DNA from: Acidobacteriota bacterium
GTDB taxonomy: Bacteria; Acidobacteriota; Holophagae; Holophagales; Holophagaceae
Length of the DNA stretch: 64,000 nt
Reading direction: 5' to 3'
Assembly: GCA_016195985.1 (NCBI GenBank)
Contig: JACPYP010000022.1
Coordinates: forward strand, 1-64,000
The notes beneath the pieces are model-generated. The model did not search any database and was not told the DNA's origin. It saw only the letters and a list, made by a program, of their open reading frames with translations. This document shows positions 27,468-39,249 of this stretch, one piece after another. A program made the translations under genes and the position numbers. Position 1 is the stretch's first letter. Each line of letters starts with the position of its first letter.

Positions 27468-29096
27468 ATGCCCCTGGATTCCCCCTCTGGCCTCCTCCGC
27501 CACGGCCTCTGCTGGGCCCTTCTTTGCGGTCCCCTGGCCGCCCAGGCTCCCGTCCTCCAGGATGAGGCCGAGCGCCTGCGGCAAGCTTTCGCGCATTGGG
27601 GCGAGGGGGACCCTGCCCCGTTGGACAAGGCCGCCGGCCAAGCTCCGGCCTTTACGGGCACCGCGGCCCTCGTGGCCATCGCGCCAGGCGGCACGGCACG
27701 CACCCCGCTGCTGGACGGCGGGGGCTTGGGCACGGTCCTGAACGGGCCTGGCCTGGCCTGGCAGCTGGGCTGGTCCCGCGGCGGCTTCGAGATGGACACC
27801 ACGTTCCTCGCCGTCCATGGCAGCGGAGGGCAGGCCGACCGGCTGCGCCTCTTCCAGGGGCGCCTCGGATACCGATCCCAGGGCGGGTGGCGCTTCGCCC
27901 TGGAACGCATGCCCTTCCAATGGGGGTACGGCATCACCGGCGGGTACCTGTACGGAACTTCCGCCCGGGCCTTTCCCAGGGCCGTGGTGGAAACGCCCGC
28001 CGTGGATGTTTCCGTCTTCGGCGTTCCCCTGGGCAATTGGGGCTTCGAGGCTTTTCTGGGGAAGCTGGGAGCCGATCAGCAGGTGCCGGATTGGGCGGCC
28101 GACCGGGAGCAGAGCCTGGCGGTCGCACGGACCCAGGGCGGAATCATCCAGGGCGCCTTCCAGGGCGGCTACCGCCTGAAGGCCCGCTTCGGATCGAGCA
28201 TGGAGATGAATTTCGCCATCTCCTCGCAGTGGGGCGGCATCGGGGCCGATGGGCGCAAGATCACGGATGGATACCGCTTCAGGGACTACCTAGGCGCCTT
28301 TTTCGGTGGCCAGAACATCGCCGTCAGCGAGGCCTCGGGCGACCCCGCCAACCCCAGCGGCGGACTGACCAAGAGCCAGAGCAACGGCATCGCCAATGTC
28401 GAGATGCGCTTCCGCCCCGCCTGGCTGGCGGAACTGGCCGGCGCCAAGGGCGCCTTCGCCTACATCAGCCGCGGAGGCGAGAACGTGAACTGGCAGTGGA
28501 AGGACTTCCTCCACCACCCCCTGCGGTCGATCTGGCACGACGTGAAGGCGGACGCGACCACCTCGCCACGCGCCGTCTGGCACAAGGATCGCCGCGAGGC
28601 CTCGCCCAACCTGCAATGGCCCAACGAAGCTGTGGGCTTGCAGTTCAGCTGGGAGCACGCCGACCTGGGCCTCGAGTATCTGGACAACCGCACCGGCGAA
28701 AGGCCCGGCACCGGCTACCAGACCTACTCGCACTGGTTCTTCCTGGCGGGGCATTCCAATGGCGGCGACCCCATGGGCGACGCCTTCGGCGGCAGCATCA
28801 TCAGCCGCAGCGTGTCCTGGGGCTGGAAGGAGCGTGACTGGTCCATCCGCGGCATCTTCACGGATGGCCTCCGGGTCTTCCGGGACGACCTCGCCCAATG
28901 GCAGGCGGTCCACCCAGGCTTCTCCCCCATGCCGAACCATTTCCAGCATGTGGAGCTGCAGGGCAGATTCACCTTCGCCGAGAAGTGGAGCGCGGGTGCC
29001 AGCCTCGCCTACCAGCGCGAGCAGAAGCTGCACTTCGAGCCGGGTCTCAACGCCCGCGGCACCAATGCCGTGGTGGCCCTCGCCCGGCGGTTCTGA
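27468..29096 (+). CDS. Wzi-like capsule-assembly outer-membrane beta-barrel protein
   Basis: signal peptide; FALERMPFQWGYGITGGYLYGTSARAFPR; paralog at 41064. Confidence 0.7.
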   Translation: MPLDSPSGLLRHGLCWALLCGPLAAQAPVLQDEAERLRQAFAHWGEGDPAPLDKAAGQAPAFTGTAALVAIAPGGTARTPLLDGGGLGTVLNGPGLAWQLGWSRGGFEMDTTFLAVHGSGGQADRLRLFQGRLGYRSQGGWRFALERMPFQWGYGITGGYLYGTSARAFPRAVVETPAVDVSVFGVPLGNWGFEAFLGKLGADQQVPDWAADREQSLAVARTQGGIIQGAFQGGYRLKARFGSSMEMNFAISSQWGGIGADGRKITDGYRFRDYLGAFFGGQNIAVSEASGDPANPSGGLTKSQSNGIANVEMRFRPAWLAELAGAKGAFAYISRGGENVNWQWKDFLHHPLRSIWHDVKADATTSPRAVWHKDRREASPNLQWPNEAVGLQFSWEHADLGLEYLDNRTGERPGTGYQTYSHWFFLAGHSNGGDPMGDAFGGSIISRSVSWGWKERDWSIRGIFTDGLRVFRDDLAQWQAVHPGFSPMPNHFQHVELQGRFTFAEKWSAGASLAYQREQKLHFEPGLNARGTNAVVALARRF

Positions 29097-29100
29097 TGCC

Positions 29101-29631
29101 GATTTGAATTCAAAAGATAAGGAACACCACCAAGACGCCAAGACACCAAGAAAAACAAGAGCCACTGTTCATGCCGTTCTTGGTGCCTTGGCGTCTTGGT
29201 GGTGAAAGTCCTTTTTCGATTGGACTGAACCCAACTTGGCATGAATCCGTGCCCATTCGTTGAATCCGTGGTTTCACTTGGTCCTGTGAACACGGATCCA
29301 CACGAATAAAAGAAAGGCGCCCGCTCCATCCCCTTCATCCCGGATAAACATCTTTTTTTCTTTTGCCAGGATGGAGGGGATGAAGGGGATAAGGATAAAG
29401 GCCGCTTGGGGCCCAGGAACCTTTGTCTGTGGTTCTCACGGCTTTTCAAAAAGCGGGTTGGCCACGGATGACACGGATTCACACGGATTCACACGGATTT
29501 GAATTCAAAAGATAAGGAACACCACCAAGACGCCAAGACACTAAGAAAAACAAGAGCCGCTGTTCATGCCGTTCTTGATGCCTTGGTGGTGAAAATCCTT
29601 TTCTATTGGATTGAACGCAGCTTGGTATATG
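29101..29631. repeat. composite intergenic repeat island: two about 130-bp direct copies (A2, A3) of a CACCAAGA palindrome plus CACGGATT- and GGGGATGAA-type palindromes
   Basis: A2 arms 29125-29152/29177-29204 (28 bp, 1 mismatch); A3 29520-29547/29572-29591; C-type arms 29328-29340/29378-29390; CACGGATTCA tandem at about 29464-29500. Confidence 0.9.
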
Positions 29632-30558
29632 TCAGTCGTCGACGGTGAGGATGGGCACGATTCCCAACTCCGAGGCCAAGCCCACCTTCGCCTCGTCCTT
29701 CACCCAGGGGAAGTAGTCCTTGAGCGCCAGGGGGAACCGCTCCTGGGCCAGCATGGCCCGCCAGCGTTCCGGCGCGCCCTGGTAGCCGTAATAGGTTTCC
29801 TTGAACCTGAGCTGGGCCTCGATGACGTAGGCCAGGTGCTGGAACACCAGGCCCGCCTCCTCGGTCTCCCGGTGGGAAAAGACGGATGGGTCCGTGGGTT
29901 TGAAGGGAGGCCGGAGGCGCTTGCCGCGGAGCATCCGCGGCCATTGCCGCCACTGTTCGAAGCGGTGGAAGAGGCCCGGTGGCTCGTGGGATTCCCAGTG
30001 GTCGCCAGGCTCGAAGCGCCAGGTGCGCAGCCACTCGTAGGAACTGTTGTTGCCGTAGGTGTCGCGGCTGGTCAGCACGTGGTTGGGGCCCACGAAGAAC
30101 TGGCACCAGTAGTAGGCGGCCCGCTTGGCGGGATGGGCGATGAAGAGCTCGCGGGTGCGGATGATCTGCTCCGCAGTCCACAGCTCGTCCGCATCTACCT
30201 GCCAGAGCAGGCATTCTTCCTGGATGTTCGCCAGGGGCGCGCGGACCATGGCCAGCTTGCCGTCCCAGAAGGTTCCGGGGGGACGGCGGTAGACCGTCAC
30301 TTGGCCCGGGTGGGCCGCAGCGATCTCGTCCAGGTAGGCGCTGGTGCCGTCGTTGCTGCGGCCCTGGTCGTGGAAGGCCCCCTCGATGCGGCCACCGGCG
30401 GCCACGCTCCACGCGGTGTCGTGCTTAAGTTCGGCCACGCCCTCGACCACATGCCAATGCCAGCGGAACGGCAGCTGCTTGAAAAGTTCCAGATGGTAAC
30501 GGATGAAGGGCTCGCCGTTGAGGACGATGGTGAAGAAGTGGATGGGCAGCGCGCTCAT
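29632..30558 (-). CDS. glycosyltransferase-like protein (GT-A fold, family uncertain)
   Basis: [40 protein letters not shown]. Confidence 0.6.
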   Translation of the reverse strand: MSALPIHFFTIVLNGEPFIRYHLELFKQLPFRWHWHVVEGVAELKHDTAWSVAAGGRIEGAFHDQGRSNDGTSAYLDEIAAAHPGQVTVYRRPPGTFWDGKLAMVRAPLANIQEECLLWQVDADELWTAEQIIRTRELFIAHPAKRAAYYWCQFFVGPNHVLTSRDTYGNNSSYEWLRTWRFEPGDHWESHEPPGLFHRFEQWRQWPRMLRGKRLRPPFKPTDPSVFSHRETEEAGLVFQHLAYVIEAQLRFKETYYGYQGAPERWRAMLAQERFPLALKDYFPWVKDEAKVGLASELGIVPILTVDD

Positions 30559-31490
30559 GCCAGCCGTTTCCGGAAATAGGCGATGGTCTCCTTGAGACCG
30601 TCCTCCAGGTTCACCTTGGGCTCCCAACCCAACAGGGCCTTGGCCTTGGAGATGTCCGGGCGACGCTGCTGGGGATCGTCCGGCGGCAGGGGCTGGAAGA
30701 TGAGCTTCGATTTGCTCCCCGCGAGCCGGATCACGGTCTCCGCCAGCTGCAGCATGGTGAATTCGCCGGGATTGCCCAGGTTCACGGGCCCTGTGGTGGC
30801 GTTCTGCTCCATGAAGGCGGTCATGCCGGAAATGAGATCGTCCACATAGCAGAAGGAGCGGGTCTGCTGGCCCTCGCCGTAGATGGTGACGTCCTGCCCC
30901 TGCAGAGCCTGCACGATGAAGTTGCTCACCACGCGGCCGTCGTTGGGATGCATGCGGGGGCCGTAGGTATTGAAGATGCGGATGACGCGGATGTCTGTGG
31001 CGTACTGCCGGTGGTAGCTGAAGAACAGGCTCTCGGCGCAGCGCTTGCCCTCGTCGTAGCAGCTGCGGATGCCCAGGGGATTCACGTTGCCCCAGTAATC
31101 CTCGGTCTGGGGCTGCACCTTGGGATCGCCGTAGACCTCGGAGGTGGAGGCCTGCAGGATGCGGGCGCCGGTGCGCCGCGCCAAGCCCAGCATGTTGATG
31201 GAGCCGTGCACGCAGGTCTTGATGGTCTCCACCGGGTCCTTCTGGTAGTGCACGGGCGAGGCGGGGCAGGCCAGGTTGTAGACTTCGTCGGCTTCCAGGT
31301 GGATGGGCACCATGACGTCGTGGCGGATCACTTCGAAGTAGGGATTGCCCATGAGGTGCAGGACGTTCTGCTTGCTGCCCGTGAAGAAATTGTCCAGGCA
31401 CATGACCTCGTGCCCCTGGGCGAGCAGCCGCTCGCAGAGGTGCGATCCGAGGAAGCCCGCGCCGCCGGTGACCAGAATGCGTTTCGTCAT
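30555..31490 (-). CDS. UDP-glucuronate decarboxylase-like NAD-dependent epimerase (UXS)
   Basis: [69 protein letters not shown]. Confidence 0.92.
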   Translation of the reverse strand: MTKRILVTGGAGFLGSHLCERLLAQGHEVMCLDNFFTGSKQNVLHLMGNPYFEVIRHDVMVPIHLEADEVYNLACPASPVHYQKDPVETIKTCVHGSINMLGLARRTGARILQASTSEVYGDPKVQPQTEDYWGNVNPLGIRSCYDEGKRCAESLFFSYHRQYATDIRVIRIFNTYGPRMHPNDGRVVSNFIVQALQGQDVTIYGEGQQTRSFCYVDDLISGMTAFMEQNATTGPVNLGNPGEFTMLQLAETVIRLAGSKSKLIFQPLPPDDPQQRRPDISKAKALLGWEPKVNLEDGLKETIAYFRKRLA

Positions 31491-32860
31491 GATTGCTCCG
31501 CGGGGAGGGGGGCCTTGGAATCGATGGGGGCGCGCATGCGCCAGGAAAGGCCCTGGGCCCCGAAAGCGCCGCCGGGCACGTTCCAGAGAGCGCCCCCGGC
31601 CTCCCCCGCAATCTGGGCGAGACCCAGGACGCCGGGCGCGTTGGAAAATCCGAGCACTGGCAGCTGCGCGATGGTTTCGAGGCCGTAGGCGAGGTAGGCG
31701 GCCAAGGGGCCCTGCCCCTGGATGCGGACCGCGCCGCCCGGATGCTGGTGGTGGAAGGGGACCAGCAGGCTGCACATGACCGACGCGGGGTACCGCTTCA
31801 GGGCCTGGTCCGTGGGCGGAAGCCCCCGCAGCAGCCAGCGGAAGGGCTGGGCCCAGTCCTGCCCCAGGCTCGACGGATCCCCGCCCTTGCGGCGAGGACG
31901 AAGGCTCTGCGCTCCGGATTCCAGAGGCTCCGCCAGGGCGCGAACGGGAAGGCCCAGCAGGGTGCCCGGCCTGGCCGCGCGAAACCCCTTCGGACAGCGG
32001 CCCAGCTCCTCGCAGGCCAGGGCCAGCCAGAAGGAGGCGGGGCCGGTATCGTCGATCCAGAGGGGGGCGCCCTGGGGCACCTTCGCCAACAGGGCGCCCG
32101 CGAGACACCGGGCCTGGGCGTGGGCGCGCGCCACATGGCGCTGGATGGCCGGGAGCATGCCTTCAAAGGGATCCGGAAGGTGGGCGGCGCGCGCGCCGTA
32201 CACCTTCAGCACGCTGCGGTAGATGGCCTGGGCCACGGCGTGGTAGCCCAGCGACTCGGCCCGGGAACCTCCGTGGCTGCGGTACTCCACCAGGGCCTTG
32301 GGGACGTGGACCCGGGGGCCCAGGCCATCGGATTTCAGGGCGAAGTAGACATCGTCCGCGAGATCGTCGGCGCTGAAACCGCCCACGGCCTCGGCCAGCT
32401 GGGTGGTGGCCGCGAAGGGCGCGCCCAGGGAATCCCAGGAGAAAAGCCGGGCCGAGCTGAACACGGGAGGACGCTTCCGGTACTTCCGGCCGCGCCCGTC
32501 TTCATCGATGTCGTACTGATCGCAATAGGCCAAGGCCATGGGGTGCTGGCGGAGGGCCTCGCGGAAGGCGGAAACGTAGTTGGGGCCCAGGCGGTTGTCC
32601 GTGTGGATGTAACTGAAGAACTCCCCGGTGGCCAAGCGCAGCATCTCGTTGAGGCAGAGGCCGGGGTCCATGCGCCGGGGCTCATGGATGAAGTGGATGC
32701 GGGGATCCGCGTAGGCCGCCATGACCTGGGGCGTGGCGTCGGTGCTGTTGTCGAGGATCCACAGCTCCCAGTCCGGATCGTCCTGGGCCAGCACGGAATC
32801 CACCGCCTCGCGGATGAAGTGGGCCTGATTGTAGGAGGGCATCAGCAGAAGAAACGGCAT
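31487..32860 (-). CDS. family 2 glycosyltransferase
   Basis: [35 protein letters not shown]. Confidence 0.88.
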   Translation of the reverse strand: MPFLLLMPSYNQAHFIREAVDSVLAQDDPDWELWILDNSTDATPQVMAAYADPRIHFIHEPRRMDPGLCLNEMLRLATGEFFSYIHTDNRLGPNYVSAFREALRQHPMALAYCDQYDIDEDGRGRKYRKRPPVFSSARLFSWDSLGAPFAATTQLAEAVGGFSADDLADDVYFALKSDGLGPRVHVPKALVEYRSHGGSRAESLGYHAVAQAIYRSVLKVYGARAAHLPDPFEGMLPAIQRHVARAHAQARCLAGALLAKVPQGAPLWIDDTGPASFWLALACEELGRCPKGFRAARPGTLLGLPVRALAEPLESGAQSLRPRRKGGDPSSLGQDWAQPFRWLLRGLPPTDQALKRYPASVMCSLLVPFHHQHPGGAVRIQGQGPLAAYLAYGLETIAQLPVLGFSNAPGVLGLAQIAGEAGGALWNVPGGAFGAQGLSWRMRAPIDSKAPLPAEQS

Positions 32861-32868
32861 GGAGGATC

Positions 32869-34101
32869 CTATCGATTCGCTGGAGCCTGGCCAAGCGCGG
32901 CCTCGTACACGCCAAGGTAGGCCTCCGCCGTCTTCGCCCAGGTCCGCAGGGAGATCCGGGCCTTGCCCCGGGCCGCCAGCTCCCGGGCGAACCCCTCATC
33001 CATCCAGAGCTTCCGGAGCGCGGCAGCCATATCCGCCGGATTGAACGGATCGAACACCAGGGCGTCCTCGCCCACGGCTTCGGGAATGCCACAGACGGCC
33101 GCCGCCGCCAGCGGCTTCTGGAGGGCCATCGCTTCCAGCACGGGAATGCCCGGCCCCCCCTCGAACAGGGTCGGCACCACCACCAGCTGGGAGGCCACGT
33201 AGAGGGACCGGACTTCGGCTTCGGAGCGCAGGCCGAGCCAGTGGATCTGGCCTTCCAGCCCCAGTTCGGCGCTCCGCTCCAGCAGTCGCGGGTGGTGCTC
33301 GTTCAAGTGGCCGCAGCAGGCCAAGGGGATCACGATTCCCTGCTCCTTCAGCGCGGCCAGCGCCTCGAAAAGCCGGGCGTGGTTCTTGTGGGCCCAGGTC
33401 TGGGCCGGATAGAAGGCGAACCGCTCGGGCAGGCCCAGGGCGGCGCAGCAGGCCGCCGCATCCCCTGGGCTGGGAACCTGGCTGAGGTCCCAGGTGGGGG
33501 CCAGTGGAATGGCGTGCACCTTGTCTGCGGACACCGGCAGGTGGGCCAGGATGTCCCTGCGGGTCCACTCGTCGGCCACGCAGATGGCCGCGGCGGCCTG
33601 GGCGGATTCGCCGAAGCGCTGGCGGCGCTTGGCGAGGTCCCTCGGAGAAAAGAACTCCGGGAAATGCTCGTGCTGGATATCCGCCAGGTTCATGACGTAG
33701 GGCAGATTCCAGTGCTTCGGCGGCCGCGGGTGGATGACCTGGGTGGGCACATGGACGATGGTGTCCGCGGCCCAGCTTTCCGGAAACCGGAATCCACGCT
33801 GGAAGGGCCGCGCCAGGGCCAGGGAAACCCGCCTGCCGGGGCCTGGAGGATCCAGAGCCCGTTCGATGGCCTGGCCGGAGCCCCACTTGCCCAGGCCTGA
33901 GGCATCCAGGGTTTCGAAGGCGCCGGCCAAGGGGAAGTGCTGCTCCCAGGCGGCGTGTCCCACCGCCACCAGGGTCTGGAGCGGAAACCCGGCGTGGGCG
34001 GGCACGTGCTGCGCCAGACACTGGGCCAGGCGGGCGGCGCCGCCGACCCGCAGGGGGTCCATGTCTATGAAGTTGAAGACCAGTCGTTTTAATCGAGGCA
34101 T
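32869..34101 (-). CDS. family 1/4 glycosyltransferase
   Basis: [49 protein letters not shown]. Confidence 0.9.
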   Translation of the reverse strand: MPRLKRLVFNFIDMDPLRVGGAARLAQCLAQHVPAHAGFPLQTLVAVGHAAWEQHFPLAGAFETLDASGLGKWGSGQAIERALDPPGPGRRVSLALARPFQRGFRFPESWAADTIVHVPTQVIHPRPPKHWNLPYVMNLADIQHEHFPEFFSPRDLAKRRQRFGESAQAAAAICVADEWTRRDILAHLPVSADKVHAIPLAPTWDLSQVPSPGDAAACCAALGLPERFAFYPAQTWAHKNHARLFEALAALKEQGIVIPLACCGHLNEHHPRLLERSAELGLEGQIHWLGLRSEAEVRSLYVASQLVVVPTLFEGGPGIPVLEAMALQKPLAAAAVCGIPEAVGEDALVFDPFNPADMAAALRKLWMDEGFARELAARGKARISLRTWAKTAEAYLGVYEAALGQAPANR

Positions 34102-34184
34102 CCGTTCCAGTTTGGCACAGCGTCCGGGGAGTTGCATGGAAGAGGATCCGCCGGTCGCATGGAACCGGCTCGGCCGCAGATCCG

Positions 34185-35264
34185 GTGATATCCTGGCTCC
34201 AATCCCTCGGAGGCTTCTTGTCACAGCAGGTTGCACTGATCACCGGCATCACCGGCCAGGACGGCAGCTATCTGGCGGAATTCCTGCTCAAGAAAGGCTA
34301 CGAGGTCCACGGGGTGGTGCGCCGCGCCTCCAACTTCAACACCGACCGCATCGACCACATCTACGTGGATCCCCATCAGCAGGGCCGCCTGCAGCTCCAC
34401 TACGGCGACCTGGCGGATTCCGGCGCCCTCCGGAACCTGCTGGAGGAAGTGCGCCCCGCGGAGATCTACAACCTGGGCGCGCAAAGCCATGTCCGGGTGA
34501 GCTTCGACCAGCCCGAATTCACGGTGGATGTGGTGGGGATGGGGGTGATCCGCCTCCTGGAGGCCGTGCGTGGCCACCAGAAGCACACGGGGCGGCAGGT
34601 GAAGCTCTACCAGGCGGGCAGTTCCGAAATGTTCGGTTCCGCCAAGCCCCGCCAGCATGAGCTGACCCGCTTCGAGCCCCGCAGCCCCTACGCTTGCGCC
34701 AAGGCCTATGGCCACTACCAGATGGTGAACCACCGCGAGAGCTACGGATTGTTCGCCGCCAACGGCATCCTCTTCAACCACGAAAGCCCGCGCCGGGGCG
34801 AGACCTTCGTCACCCGGAAGATCACCCGAGCCGCCACCCGCATCAAGCTCGGCCTCCAGGACAAGGTCTACCTGGGCAACCTCGACGCCCGGCGGGACTG
34901 GGGCTTCGCCGGCGACTACGTGGAGGCCATGTGGCTCATGCTCCAGCAGGAGCGGCCCGATGATTTCGTGATCGCCACCGGCGAGAGCATCACCATCCGC
35001 GATTTTCTCGGCCTGGTGTTCGAAGCGCTGGACCTGGACTGGAAGCAGCACGTGGAAATCGACCCCCGGTACTTCCGCCCCGCCGAAGTGGACCACCTGG
35101 AAGGCGATGCAGGCAAGGCTTCCCGCCTGATGGGATGGGAGCCCAAAACCGACGTCAAGACCCTCGCGAAGATGATGGTGGATGCGGATCTGAGGCTGGC
35201 CGAACGGGAACTGGTGCTCCGGGATGCCGGGCACGAAGGGGCTCCCCGCGGCGGATACCGCTAA
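34185..35264 (+). CDS. gmd: GDP-mannose 4,6-dehydratase (start codon uncertain)
   Basis: [65 protein letters not shown]. Confidence 0.95.
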   Translation: MISWLQSLGGFLSQQVALITGITGQDGSYLAEFLLKKGYEVHGVVRRASNFNTDRIDHIYVDPHQQGRLQLHYGDLADSGALRNLLEEVRPAEIYNLGAQSHVRVSFDQPEFTVDVVGMGVIRLLEAVRGHQKHTGRQVKLYQAGSSEMFGSAKPRQHELTRFEPRSPYACAKAYGHYQMVNHRESYGLFAANGILFNHESPRRGETFVTRKITRAATRIKLGLQDKVYLGNLDARRDWGFAGDYVEAMWLMLQQERPDDFVIATGESITIRDFLGLVFEALDLDWKQHVEIDPRYFRPAEVDHLEGDAGKASRLMGWEPKTDVKTLAKMMVDADLRLAERELVLRDAGHEGAPRGGYR

Positions 35265-35266
35265 CC

Positions 35267-35976
35267 ATGGCCTCCCTGCGATCCTTCCTCCGGGCCCTCC
35301 GCTCCGGCCAAAAGGCCTCCGGCATCGAGTCGATCATTCCGCCCGAGATCAAGAACGATGGATTCTACGCGGCCATCCTCGAACTGGCTTCGACGGTGGA
35401 GGCCCGCCACATCCTGGAGATCGGATCCTCCTCCGGCCAGGGCAGCACCGATGCTTTCGCCCGAGGCATCGCGCTCAATCCCGCCAGGCCCCAGCTGCAT
35501 TGCATGGAGATCTCCAAGACGCGCTTCGCGGCGCTGCGGGACCACTACGCCGGCAACCCCCAGGTCAAGGTCTACAACGCATCCTCCGTTCCCGCCGAGG
35601 AACTGCCCAGCGCCGAGGAGGTGGCCGCCTTCTACCGGGCCCACACCACCAAGCTGAACGAATACCCCCTTGAACAGGTCCTCGCCTGGCTGGAGGCGGA
35701 TCGCGCCTACATGAGCGGCTCCGCCATTCCGGACGGCATCCGCCACATCCAGTCCCAGGCCGGGGTGGGACAGTTCGACCTCGTGTTGATCGACGGTTCG
35801 GAATTCACCGGCGAGCCCGAACTGGAGCGGGTGCACGGTGCGGCGTGGATCCTTCTCGACGACGTGAACGCCCACAAGAATTTCCGCAACTACCGCCGCC
35901 TCCGCGAGGATCCCGCCTACCGGCTGGTCCGCGAGGACTGGCAGGTGCGCAACGGCTTCGCCATTTTCCAGCGGGT

Positions 35977-35980
<4 letters not shown>
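35267..35980 (+). CDS. class I SAM-dependent methyltransferase-like protein
   Basis: ARHILEIGSSSGQGSTDAF, FDLVLIDGSEFTGEPEL. Confidence 0.75.
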
Positions 35981-36930
<950 letters not shown>

Positions 36931-36933
<3 letters not shown>

Positions 36934-37023
36934 GGCCTGTTTTCAAAGTGGATGCGAGCCGCGACGCCGGGCAAAGGGCGGCGTCCTTTGCCCGGCCGCA
37001 CCCCACTTTGAAAACAGGCCCTA
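36931..37023. repeat. T-element (93 bp): TAGGGCCTGTTTTCAAAGTGG...CCACTTTGAAAACAGGCCCTA
   Basis: perfect 21-bp TIRs (36931-36951, 37003-37023) and internal hairpin CCGGGCAAAGG/CCTTTGCCCGG (36967-36977/36985-36995). Confidence 0.95.
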
Positions 37024-38031
37024 GTAGGAGGTCCCCTCCAGCAATCCCTCCAGGGCTTGACTCACAGCACCGGCATCCATGGCGTCCATGCACGGATGGC
37101 CGGGAACGGGGCAACCCAGCCGCAGGCAGCCCAGGCACGGCACCGGGTCGTTCCGGAGGATGACCACCCTGGGTCCCTGGGGCGCCGTCAGAGTGGGCCG
37201 CGTGGGGCCAAACACCGCCACCAGCGGAACGTGGCTGGCCGCCACGATGTGCGACAGGCCCGAATCGTTGCCCGCCACGGCGGCGGCGCGGGCCACCAGC
37301 GCCGCGGAAACCGCGAGGCTGGTCTTTCCGCACAGATCGGGAATGCCGGGGAAGACGCCCCTCAGGGCTTCTGCCTGTTCCAGATCCTCGTGATGGTTGC
37401 CGCCCAGCATCACGTGGGGAACGCCCTGGGCCCGGAGCCGCCCGATGACCTCCACCCAGATGCCGGTGCCCAGGCGCTTCACGGCCGCAGCGGCGCTGAG
37501 CCCCAGACCCACGAAGGGGCCTTCCACTCCCAGCCCGCGCAGCAGGAGATCCGCCTGGTCCATGGCCGCCGCGCGGGGGCGGAAAGGCTCGGGATCCGAT
37601 GCGGAAACCGCCGGAAAGGCCCGGCGCAGAACGTCCCGGTAGCGGTCCAGCTGGTGATCCTCCCGGCCCTTGAAGGGGATCGAATGGGAGGCCAGGAAGC
37701 GCCCCCCGCTCTCGGACCAGCCCGCGCGGATGGGCGTCCTGGCGAGGGCTCCGGCCAGCAGCCCGCGGGTGCTGCGGGGCAGGTTGATGACACCTCCGGC
37801 CCGGTGGGTCCGGAGCAGCCGGGCCATCGGCAGGGCGCCAGGCTTTCCGGCGTCAGGCACCGCCGCGGCGAAGGTGGCGGAGCCCTCGAACAAATCCATG
37901 ATGGGGGGTGGCCCCCAAGCCACCAGGCTGTGTCCCAGGGCCCTCAAGGGCGACACCGCCTGGGTGATCATCATCGCGTCGCCAATGAACCGGGGCATGC
38001 GCACCCACAGCGCGCCCTCAGGAATGGACAT
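37021..38031 (-). CDS. family 9 glycosyltransferase (ADP-heptose:LPS heptosyltransferase-like)
   Basis: VRMPRFIGDAMMI, VAGNDSGLSHIVAASHVPLVAVFGPTRP. Confidence 0.88.
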   Translation of the reverse strand: MSIPEGALWVRMPRFIGDAMMITQAVSPLRALGHSLVAWGPPPIMDLFEGSATFAAAVPDAGKPGALPMARLLRTHRAGGVINLPRSTRGLLAGALARTPIRAGWSESGGRFLASHSIPFKGREDHQLDRYRDVLRRAFPAVSASDPEPFRPRAAAMDQADLLLRGLGVEGPFVGLGLSAAAAVKRLGTGIWVEVIGRLRAQGVPHVMLGGNHHEDLEQAEALRGVFPGIPDLCGKTSLAVSAALVARAAAVAGNDSGLSHIVAASHVPLVAVFGPTRPTLTAPQGPRVVILRNDPVPCLGCLRLGCPVPGHPCMDAMDAGAVSQALEGLLEGTSY

Positions 38032-39166
38032 GGGGCTCCCCTGGAGCCGTGGCCCCCAGCAGGCGCCCTTCGGACTCCATGACCAGCCCCTCGAGCAGGT
38101 TCCAGACCCGCAGGGGCGTCACCCGGTGGGCCGTGCCCTGGATCTCTTCCGGCCCCAGCGGGGTGGGATCGTCGGACACGTCGATGCACGGCCCACGGAC
38201 GGAGAGGGCGAAGGGCCCCAAGGGATTGATGAGCTGCTCTGGAGAAACGCCGTTCACCGTCACCGTGGGGCGGCCCGTGCCCGCCGCCGTGTGGGCCAGG
38301 CCCGTGTCCACCGCCACATTGCCCCAGGCCCGGCTCTGGATGGCGCAGGCCTCGGGCATGGTGGTCTGGCCCGTCAGGTTCCAGGAACCGGGCACGTCCT
38401 GGGCCAGCCGATCCCCCAGCTCGACTTCGTCGGGCCCGCCCAGCCACACCACGCCGAAGCCCTTCTCCCTGGCGATCCGCGCGATGCCGGTCCACTGGGC
38501 GATTTCCGGAAACCAGCGCTTGTTGAAGCCCCGGGTGCCGAAGGCCAGGGTGATGAAAGGAGCCCCCTGCCATCCGGCCTGGCGCAGCTTTGCGAAACCG
38601 CCCTCGCCCCCCAGCCGCTCCGGCCGCATGGGCATCCACTCCAGCCGCGAGCTGCCCGTGAGCTGCTCCAGCAGAGGCTCGTAGCGGCGCACCAGGTGGA
38701 TGGGCAGGTCCCGGTAGATGAAGGGGTAGTGGTAGAGGAGGGACAGGCTGTTGTCCGCGATGCCGGCCCGGATGGGGACCCCGGCGGTCCAGGCCGCGAA
38801 GGCCAGGCGGGCCGACTGGCTGAGGTTGATGAAGGCCACGGGCGGCTGCTTCCGCCAGCGGCGGATCAGGCCCCAGGGATCCGGTTTCTGATCCTTCCCG
38901 GCCTCGATGACGCTTTCGGCGATGAATTCCGGATGGGCCTCGCTGAAGATGGCAGCGCCGATGGCATGGCCCACGGCCACCCAGCGGATGGTTTTACCCT
39001 GGGCGGCCGCCACGGCGTTCCAGGATTGCTGCAGGCCGTGCAGGAAGGGGATGGAGAAGATGACATCGCCCAGCTGCCGGGGGAAGCGGATCCAGACTTC
39101 GGGCTGATCGAAGGATGGGAGCAACTCCCGCAGCCGCTCCTGCCCCGGTTTGACCTTGCCCACCAC
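38018..39166 (-). CDS. family 9 glycosyltransferase
   Basis: WIRFPRQLGDVIFSIPFL, NVAVDTGLAHTAAGTGRPTVTVNG. Confidence 0.85.
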   Translation of the reverse strand: MVGKVKPGQERLRELLPSFDQPEVWIRFPRQLGDVIFSIPFLHGLQQSWNAVAAAQGKTIRWVAVGHAIGAAIFSEAHPEFIAESVIEAGKDQKPDPWGLIRRWRKQPPVAFINLSQSARLAFAAWTAGVPIRAGIADNSLSLLYHYPFIYRDLPIHLVRRYEPLLEQLTGSSRLEWMPMRPERLGGEGGFAKLRQAGWQGAPFITLAFGTRGFNKRWFPEIAQWTGIARIAREKGFGVVWLGGPDEVELGDRLAQDVPGSWNLTGQTTMPEACAIQSRAWGNVAVDTGLAHTAAGTGRPTVTVNGVSPEQLINPLGPFALSVRGPCIDVSDDPTPLGPEEIQGTAHRVTPLRVWNLLEGLVMESEGRLLGATAPGEPHVHS

Positions 39167-39249
39167 ACCACCTCCAGTGGTTCATTGTGCCCGAAGGGCC
39201 GCTCCGGCACGGAGCGGAACCGGTAGCATGGGACATCCCCGAGGTCCCC

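Noticed and set aside
29632-31611. 659-aa ORF as one protein
   Set aside because: Its N-terminal half is an out-of-frame reading of the UXS gene; the real GT-like protein starts at 30558.
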